The position numbers were made by a program, and so were the translations under genes. 64,000 nt of DNA, taken from the NCBI GenBank assembly GCA_011525845.1, contig WYBP01000023.1:109964-173963 (forward strand), in the 5' to 3' direction. The stretch is from Gemmatimonadaceae bacterium (GTDB lineage: Bacteria > Gemmatimonadota > Gemmatimonadetes > Gemmatimonadales > Gemmatimonadaceae). Below the pieces are notes generated by a model, which had not been told where the DNA came from, did not search any database, and saw only the letters and a program-made list of their open reading frames with translations. The stretch's first letter is position 1; each line of letters opens with the position of its first letter. This document shows positions 59,046 to 64,000 of the stretch, piece after piece.

Positions 59046-59224
59046 GCACGCAGAGAGTACCGACCTGCCTGGAGTGCGGGGTCCCGGTGCACGAGGACGC
59101 GACGCACTGTGACTCGTGCCGGCCTGAGACGGTCAAGCGCATGCTCGTGCTACGGGACAATCTCATGCGCACGATGGATGAGCCCGACTGCGTCTTGCCA
59201 TACACGACTCGGAAGCTCTCGTAG
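59042..59224 (+). CDS. Small zinc-ribbon protein
   Basis: The 60-residue protein, starting at GTG 59042 with a four-base overlap with the CHAP gene, has Cys9-x2-Cys12 and Cys23-x2-Cys26 (CLECGVPVHEDATHCDSC), typical of a rubredoxin-like or zinc-ribbon knuckle. The rest is short and helical. It ends 12 bases before the start of the IS3 remnant at 59236. Function unknown. Confidence 0.6.
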   Translation: MSTQRVPTCLECGVPVHEDATHCDSCRPETVKRMLVLRDNLMRTMDEPDCVLPYTTRKLS

Positions 59225-59571
59225 CACGGGCTCCTTGAATCGCCCCGGGTTCTCCGGAGGCTCGGATAGGTGAGTACCCCGGCCGAGGACCCGGCTTGGG
59301 CACGGTGGTAGCGTTCCTCGTACTCCGCCGGCGTGACGTAGCCGATTGGTTCCATCAGTCGCTGGCTTTTGTACCACGCGACCCACTCGAGCGCGGCGTA
59401 CTCGACGTCCTCCAGCCCCTTCCAGGGGCCCTCGTGATGGATCACTTCGGCCTTGTACAGCGAGTTGATCGACTCGGCCAGCGCGTTGTCGTAGGCGTCG
59501 CCGCGACTGCCGACGCTTGAGTCGATGCCGGCGGCCAGCAGCCGGTCCGTGTAGCGGATCGCGAGGTATTC

Positions 59572-61034
59572 GGTGAATTCAATCGGTCGTTGCAACACCC
59601 CTTCCACCGGGGATGCAATGACGACGAAGCGCACGCGGTCGGCCGATCGGATCGGGCATGGTACGTTGCGATCACCCGGGCGTCCGCCCGTACTGCCTCG
59701 GGCCGCGCGGCGGCCGTTCTGGATCGCGATCGCTGGCGGCGCGTCGAGCGAGGCGGCGGCGCGGGCGGCCGGCATCTCGCCGCCAGTTGGCACACGATGG
59801 TTTCGGGAGTGCGGCGGCATGCCCCCTTCGCAGCTGTCCGCGTCCGCGCCGATGCGCTCGGCGCGATACTTGTCGCTCGCCGAGCGGGAAGAGCTGGCCA
59901 TCCTGCACGCGCAGGAGCGCGGCGTGCGTGAGATCGCGCGACGTCTGCACCGGGCGCCGTCGACCATCTCACGCGAACTCCGGCGCAATGCGGCGACCCG
60001 GTGCCACGGGTCCGAGTATCGCGCGACGACGGCGCAATGGCACGCCGAGCGAGCGGCGCGGCGACCGAAGGTGGCGCGCCTGGCGGTGCATGACGCGCTC
60101 CGGGAATACGTCGCGGAGCGCCTCGCCGGTGCGGTCGTCACGGCGACCGGGGTTCCCATCGCGGGGCCGAGCGTGCGCTGGACGGGACGGCGGCACGGGC
60201 CACGGCAGCGCCGCCGCTGGGCGCGGGCGTGGAGCCCAGAGCAGATTGCACAGCGCCTCCCGCACGACTTCCCAGACGATCCCACGATGCGCATCAGCCA
60301 CGAGGCGATCTATCAGGCGTTGTACGTGCAGGGGCGCGGTGCACTCCGTCGCGAGCTGACCGCGTGCCTGCGGACCGGACGCACGCTGCGGGTGCCGCGC
60401 GCGCGGAGCCACGGTCGCGGGAAGAGCTTTGTGACGTCCGACGTCTTGATCAGCGAGCGGCCGGCGGAGATCGCGGACCGGGCGGTGCCCGGACATTGGG
60501 AGGGTGACCTGATTCTCGGGTTGCAGAGTTCGGCGATTGGGACGCTCGTGGAGCGGACGACGCGCTTCACCATGCTCTTGCATCTCCCGCCGATGCCCGG
60601 CCATCGCGTGGGCGCTCGCGAGAAGCACGGCCCCGCCCTCGCCGGGCGTGGCGCTGACGCGGTGCGCGACGCGATTGCGCGCGCGATGCACACGCTGCCC
60701 CAACAGCTCCGGCATTCCCTCACCTGGGACCAGGGCGCCGAAATGTCGCAGCACGCGCAGTTGCGAGTGGACACGGGCTTGCAGATCTACATCTGCGACC
60801 CGCACAGTCCGTGGCAGCGGGCGACCAACGAGAACACGAATGGTCTGGTGCGACAGTACTGTCCGAAGGGCACCGACTTGAGCGCGCTCACCCTCGACGA
60901 GCTGAACGCCGTCGCCTTCACCCTCAACACGCGGCCGCGCAAAGCACTCGGGTGGCGCACGCCAGCGGAGGCCTTGGATACATTTCTGAAGGCAGCTTCA
61001 CACACCGGTGTTGCGACGACCGGTTGAATTCGGG
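59572..61034 (+). mobile_element. IS30-family element (IS30 copy 2), 1463 bp, with TTC target duplication
   Basis: The ends GGTGAATTCAATCGGTCG (59572-59589) and, read as complement, CCCGAATTCAACCGGTCG (61034-61017) are near-identical inverted repeats that continue to TYGCAACACC. TTC flanks both sides (59569-59571 and 61035-61037), a 3-bp target duplication. Its location inside an IS3 orfB is proved by the restored frame on removal. Confidence 0.88.
59618..61027 (+). CDS. IS30-family transposase
   Basis: The 469-residue protein starts at ATG 59618 (MTTKRTRSADRIGHG). It has an extended N-terminal region, the IS30 HTH (LSLAEREELAILHAQERGVREIARRLHRAPSTISRELRRN), and a DDE domain with Asp in GHWEGDLILG, Asp in LTWDQGAEM, and Glu in ATNENTNGLVRQYCPKG. 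It is longer than the 318-residue copy at 53 kb, mainly in the N-terminal part and middle, so it represents a different IS30 subgroup. No frame damage is seen. Confidence 0.92.
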   Translation: MTTKRTRSADRIGHGTLRSPGRPPVLPRAARRPFWIAIAGGASSEAAARAAGISPPVGTRWFRECGGMPPSQLSASAPMRSARYLSLAEREELAILHAQERGVREIARRLHRAPSTISRELRRNAATRCHGSEYRATTAQWHAERAARRPKVARLAVHDALREYVAERLAGAVVTATGVPIAGPSVRWTGRRHGPRQRRRWARAWSPEQIAQRLPHDFPDDPTMRISHEAIYQALYVQGRGALRRELTACLRTGRTLRVPRARSHGRGKSFVTSDVLISERPAEIADRAVPGHWEGDLILGLQSSAIGTLVERTTRFTMLLHLPPMPGHRVGAREKHGPALAGRGADAVRDAIARAMHTLPQQLRHSLTWDQGAEMSQHAQLRVDTGLQIYICDPHSPWQRATNENTNGLVRQYCPKGTDLSALTLDELNAVAFTLNTRPRKALGWRTPAEALDTFLKAASHTGVATTG

Positions 61035-61263
61035 TTCCACGCCTCGATCGCTGTGATGCACCAGCGGCTGCGCCAGCGGCCCGTCGAGCGAGCGGTCGTA
61101 CAGCGCCTGCTCCAAGGCGTCGAGGGCGAGGTCGGTGCGGAGCGTGGTCGTCGCCCGCCAGCCGACGATCCGGCGCGAGAAGGCGTCCGCAGCTCTCCCC
61201 GGGAATGAGTCCAGCGTATAGTTGACAGTCTTCGCCGCGCGGCGCTCGCCGCAAGAGGACTGG

Positions 61264-61530
61264 ATGCGGAAGTCGAAGTGGACGAAGGAACAGATCATCG
61301 GCCTGCTCCAACAGGCGGAGGCGGGGACCCCGGTGACGGAGATCTGCCGGCGGGAGGGCCTCTCCAAGGAGACGTTCTACCGCTCGCGGAAGAAGTACGG
61401 GGGGCTGCAGGTGCCGGACGCGAAGCGCCTGCGGCAGCTCGAGGAGGAGAATCGCGCCTTGAGGCGCGTGGTGGCCGACCAGGCGCTCAATCTCCAGGTG
61501 CTGATGGACGTGCTGGGAAAAGCGTGGTGA
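61264..61530 (+). CDS. IS3-family OrfA
   Basis: The 88-residue protein has the HTH (MRKSKWTKEQIIGLLQQAEAG, VTEICRREGLSKETFYRSRKKYGG) and a leucine zipper (LRQLEEENRALRRVVADQALNLQVLMDVLGK). Unlike the orfA copies at 44.6 and 50.3 kb it has no internal amber codon (EEEN is intact). It overlaps the start of orfB. Confidence 0.85.
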   Translation: MRKSKWTKEQIIGLLQQAEAGTPVTEICRREGLSKETFYRSRKKYGGLQVPDAKRLRQLEEENRALRRVVADQALNLQVLMDVLGKAW

Positions 61531-62388
61531 CGCCCGAACAACGACGGACGGTCGTCACCTACGTGCGGACCGCCGTCGCGGTCAGCGAGCGCAAAGCGTA
61601 CCGCTTCCTGGGGTTGCACCGCGCGCTCATTCGCTACGTCCGGCGCCGCGTGGCGGATCCGGCGCCGGCGCGCGCGCTCGTGGAGCTCGCCGGGCGGAAG
61701 CGCCGCTGGGGCGTGCCGCGGCTCACCGACAAGCTGCGCTGCCTGGGCTTTCGCGTGAATCCGAAGCGGGTCCGGCGGCTCTGTCGCGAGGGGCGCTTGC
61801 TCCTCACCCGTCGCCGTGGCCGGAAGCGCGTTGCCGTGGTGCGGCGACCGCACGCGGTGCCGACGGGTCCGAATCAGCGGTGGGGCCTGGACTTCGTGCA
61901 CGACCGCCTGGCCGATGGCCGCGCCTTCCGCGTGCTCACGGGGCTCGACAAAGGCACGCGCAAAACCGCCCGCGCTGGTCGTGGGCCGGAGCCTGACCGG
62001 CGCGCCTGTCGTCGCGACGCTCGAGCAGCTCGCCGAAACCCGCGGGTTGCCGCAGACGATCAGCGTGGATCACGGCACCGACTTCACGAGTCGCGCGCTC
62101 GACGTGTGGGCGGAACGCCGCGGCGTCCAGCTCGAAATCATCCGCCCCGGCAAGCCGAACGACAACGCCTTCATCGAGAGCTTCAACAGTCTCCTGCGCG
62201 ATGAGTGCCTGCACGAGCATCACTTCACCTGCTTGGCCGACGCGCAGGTGAAGGTCGAGCGCTTTCCGATCGAGTACGAGACGGAGCACCCCCATAGCAG
62301 CCTGGGCCGCATGACCCCGGCGGAGTACGCGGCTCGATGCCCCCGCTCAGCCCCGGCTGAGCTCACCCGACTGTCAGCCGAAGACTGA
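61527..62388 (+). pseudogene. IS3-family OrfB, frameshifted in the catalytic domain
   Basis: From GTG 61527 (VTPEQRRTVVTYVRTAVAV) the frame reads to RVLTGLDKGTR with the first Asp in WGLDFVHD. Between about 61945 and 61985 it must shift to another frame, which then reads LVVGRSLTGAPVV, Asp in ISVDHGTDF and Glu in AFIESFNSLLRDECL through to a stop at 62388. A small indel in the CAAAACCGCC region is likely. All DDE residues survive but in two frames, so the copy is probably inactive. Confidence 0.78.
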
Positions 62389-62425
62389 ACTCAACTCGGG
62401 GAGAACCGCTCCGCCTACGGCACCG

Positions 62426-63016
62426 CTAGGACTTCGGACACACTTGGGGCGCCTTCTCACGCCTGCTGATCTCACCATCTCGAATCTCAAGCGTGACCAG
62501 CTGCCCGCGTTCATCCGTCTCGTCGGCGTAGACGCACAGTCTCAACTCCTCGTTCGTCTGCTCGCGCACGCGCGGCGAGTCGACAAAGCTCAGACCTTCG
62601 AAGCGGGTGACGCCCAAGGCGAACGGCCTGATCGTTTCAGCCAGAGAATCCGCGCCGCGGTGACGGATGGCGAACGCGACCCACTCATCGACGTATGGCG
62701 CTTGCTCCGCGCGACCCACGAAGACAGTCCAGTCACCGCGGTCCGCTCGCACACGCATTGCCGTCAAACCGAACGGCTTCACAGACGGGTGCAGCGCCAG
62801 ATACGGCCGAAGTTCCGCATAGCCGTCGGCCCGCTCTTTGGCATCGAAATCGTCGAACCACTGCACACTAATGTTCTCAGGCGTCACCGACCTGATCTCA
62901 GGATCGGCGCTACCACTCGGGTCACTGGAGTCGTCTCCGCTACTCGAAGACTGGCACGACCCCAGTGAGCAAACGAGCATGACGCATCCGAACAACCGCT
63001 GCAACCGCGAGGACAC
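62426..63016 (-). CDS. Hypothetical lipoprotein, candidate immunity protein to the Rhs tip
   Basis: The 196-residue protein has a signal peptide and lipobox (VCSLGSC), then a Ser/Asp-rich linker and an alpha-beta domain (ISVQWFDDFDAKERADGYAELRPYLALH, AMRVRADRGDWTVFVGRAEQ, ELRLCVYADETDERGQLVTLEI). It starts 28 bases after the stop of the Rhs toxin tip, in the same direction. Toxin-tip/immunity pairs lie exactly so, and a periplasmic lipoprotein would suit a toxin that attacks peptidoglycan. No family is recognised; the immunity role is inferred from position and localisation. Confidence 0.6.
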   Translation of the reverse strand: MSSRLQRLFGCVMLVCSLGSCQSSSSGDDSSDPSGSADPEIRSVTPENISVQWFDDFDAKERADGYAELRPYLALHPSVKPFGLTAMRVRADRGDWTVFVGRAEQAPYVDEWVAFAIRHRGADSLAETIRPFALGVTRFEGLSFVDSPRVREQTNEELRLCVYADETDERGQLVTLEIRDGEISRREKAPQVCPKS

Positions 63017-63044
63017 AAGAACCTCCGAGAATCAACGCGGTTAG

Positions 63045-63596
63045 TCACGGCACATGCTTTTCGGGATCCCACCGCGCGGGGATTCCTGCCGCTCCTCGCT
63101 TGGCACCGGCTGCGGACTCCTTCCACAGCTCGAGGTGCAAGTGAACGGGTGTGCAGTCGCGCTGTGAGGCGCTCGCACAACCGTTGTACCCAGACGTTCC
63201 GACGAAGCCGATGCGAGTGCGAGCACCGATGATTCCGCCGACGCGCAGCTTGCTGTCCGTGAACGCTAGGTGCATGTACGCGCTGAAGCTCACGGCGGCT
63301 CCGCTCTCATCGTGGTGTGCGACAAGTACCCATGTTCCCCACGTGGTACTCTGTCCGACATGGACCACCTTACCCTCGTCAACCGAGTAGACCGGGTCGC
63401 CCCAGTCGGCGAGTCGGTCCGTCCCCAAGTGGTATTCCTTCTCTCGGTATAGGTTCCTTCCAAACTCGCTCCGCTCACGCACTCGCCTCGCGCCATCGAG
63501 TGGTGACAGGCAGGAACGACCGGTCTTCTCCTTCGGACACAGCCCAGACGGATCAGAAAAATTGATCGGATCCCCTCCGGCGAAGCCGTACACGTT
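63045..63596 (-). pseudogene. Rhs-family polymorphic toxin C-terminal tip with M23 metallopeptidase (core lost)
   Basis: The frame opens at VYGFAGGDPINFSDPSGLCP, the junction between the Rhs core and its variable tip (residues 1-20 as read), and continues as an M23 peptidase: His55-x3-Asp59 (HLGTD), the Y-M-H (His108) and VHLHLELW (His151 and His153), which supply zinc ligands and catalytic residues. M23 enzymes cut peptide crosslinks in peptidoglycan. Upstream, QN in frame is followed by a stop and an IS3 end at 63598, so the core of the large Rhs protein has been severed. The tip may be an orphan cassette. Confidence 0.72.
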
Positions 63597-63597
63597 C

Positions 63598-64000
63598 TGA
63601 CCTTACCCCCGATTTAGGCCACGGCGCGGTCGGAGGATTCTGCTGAGGAGGGCCCCTCCTCGGGGGTGTAGAGCGCCGCGACCTCGGCCGGGGTGCGGTT
63701 GCGCAGGCCGAGATGCGGTCGTGCGGTGTTGTACTCCACGCGCCAGGCTTCGATGCGGGTGCGCGCTTCAGCCAGCGTATGGAAGTGATGCTGGTTCAGG
63801 CATTCGTCCCGCAGCTTGCCGTTGAAGCTTTCGATGTAGCAGTTCTCGACGGGCCGTCCGGGCCGAATGAAATCGAGGCGGACTTGATGCAGGCTCGCCC
63901 ACTGATCCAGCAGCAGGCTCACGAACTCGGGGCCGTTGTCACAGACGATCGTCGTCGGACGACCGCGGAGCAAGAGCAGCGCGTCGAGCGCCTCGACCAC
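63598..64000 (-). mobile_element. IS3-family element (IS copy 6), continues beyond the window
   Basis: The end TGACCTTACCCCCGATTT starts at 63598 exactly where the Rhs frame breaks, and an orfB 3' region follows on the minus strand. The other end is outside the window. Confidence 0.8.
63614..64000 (-). CDS. IS3-family OrfB, 3' part
   Basis: At least 128 residues of OrfB are present: the second catalytic Asp in IVCDNGPEF, the Glu in CYIESFNGKLRDECL, and a typical C-terminus (NTARPHLGLRNRTPAEVAALY). The N-terminal part lies beyond the window. It belongs to the IS407/IS511-like group. Confidence 0.88.
   Translation of the reverse strand: MVEALDALLLLRGRPTTIVCDNGPEFVSLLLDQWASLHQVRLDFIRPGRPVENCYIESFNGKLRDECLNQHHFHTLAEARTRIEAWRVEYNTARPHLGLRNRTPAEVAALYTPEEGPSSAESSDRAVA

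Larger units (their letters stand above)
59236..61190 (-). mobile_element. IS3-family remnant (IS copy 4), split by an IS30 element
   Basis: The end TGAATCGCCCCGGGTTCTCC (59236-59255) is of the IS3-family terminal type. Minus-strand orfB sequence runs from here up to about 61190 but is interrupted by the IS30 insertion at 59572-61034. The 5' half of the element (orfA and the N-terminal part of orfB) is missing. Confidence 0.75.
59239..61190 (-). pseudogene. IS3 OrfB fragments interrupted by IS30
   Basis: The upstream fragment (61190-61035) reads DAFSRRIVGWRATTTLRTD...HHSDRGVE, and the downstream fragment (59571-59239) reads YLAIRYTDRLLAAGIDSSVGSRGDAYDNALAESINSLYKAEVIHHEGPW. Taking out the IS30 and one TTC restores SDRGV-E-Y-L-AIRYTDRL in frame, the typical IS3 sequence. 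The catalytic second Asp and the Glu are in the two fragments; the first Asp is lost. Confidence 0.8.
61222..62389 (+). mobile_element. IS3-family element (IS copy 5)
   Basis: The left end TGACAGTCTTCGCCG (from 61223) and the right end (complement TTCAGTCTTCGGCTG, from 62389) share CAGTCTTCG and flank orfA and orfB in the usual order. The boundaries are inferred from this match and could be off by a few bases. OrfB is frameshifted. Confidence 0.7.

Noticed and set aside
59575..61031. A 6-bp GAATTC target duplication for IS30 copy 2
   Set aside because: GAATTC is palindromic and lies within the inverted repeat. With the ends set at 59572 and 61034 the 3-bp TTC duplication and the restored IS3 frame both fit better.

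Overview
The window reads as a high-GC, Gram-negative-type chromosome, most likely from the Gemmatimonadota. The points in favour are dense GC-rich gene packing, an outer-membrane beta-barrel protein, several lipoproteins, a fused gamma-alpha 2-oxoacid:ferredoxin oxidoreductase operon, a membrane-anchored Ser/Thr kinase with a repeat-rich C-terminal region, and a Bacteroidetes-like SdhCAB. This assignment is an inference from gene content; no rRNA or tRNA gene is present to settle it.

Bases 1-8.6 kb hold signalling and surface genes: the end of a hybrid histidine kinase, a DUF2231 membrane protein, a dicarboxylate/amino-acid symporter, a large receptor-like Ser/Thr kinase, a lipoprotein, and an exported cyanophycinase-like S51 peptidase. 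Bases 8.7-13.4 kb are a tightly coupled three-gene operon for a 2-oxoacid:ferredoxin oxidoreductase with a GltD-like flavin/iron-sulfur partner.

Bases 13.4-43.3 kb are a nearly unbroken run of core genes on the minus strand, many joined by ATGA, GTGA or TGATG overlaps. In order of transcription within groups they include serine-glyoxylate aminotransferase and a hydroxyacid dehydrogenase; icd, pepA and an outer-membrane protein; yicC-gmk-rpoZ-coaBC-udg-dnaB; radA-ispD-tsaC-phosphatase-aroE-comF; gap-pgk-tpiA; secG-carA; an HU/IHF gene; moaD-moaE-moaA; an M14 peptidase; and mdh-sdhC-sdhA-sdhB. Two promoters with good -35/-10 boxes and 17-bp spacers lie across the stop codons of the preceding genes, in front of the HU gene and of secG-carA.

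Bases 43.7-64 kb are an accessory region with lower and more uneven GC, crowded with insertion sequences: five IS3-family copies or remnants and one more running off the window end, plus two IS30-family elements, several of them nested. Embedded in it are (a) a two-gene short prokaryotic Argonaute system, a catalytically dead short pAgo with a DUF4365-type nuclease fused to an APAZ domain (SPARDA-like), next to a tyrosine-recombinase remnant; (b) a secreted Cys-rich small protein between two beta-propeller-like exported proteins; (c) small phage-like or hypothetical genes; (d) a 21-bp minisatellite and a 26-bp perfect inverted repeat, followed by an ECF sigma factor, a FecR-like anti-sigma factor, a CHAP-like hydrolase and a zinc-ribbon protein; and (e) the C-terminal tip of an Rhs polymorphic toxin carrying an M23 metallopeptidase, with a lipoprotein that is probably its immunity protein, cut off from its core by an IS. 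The Argonaute operon and the Rhs tip/immunity pair are the most interesting biology here.
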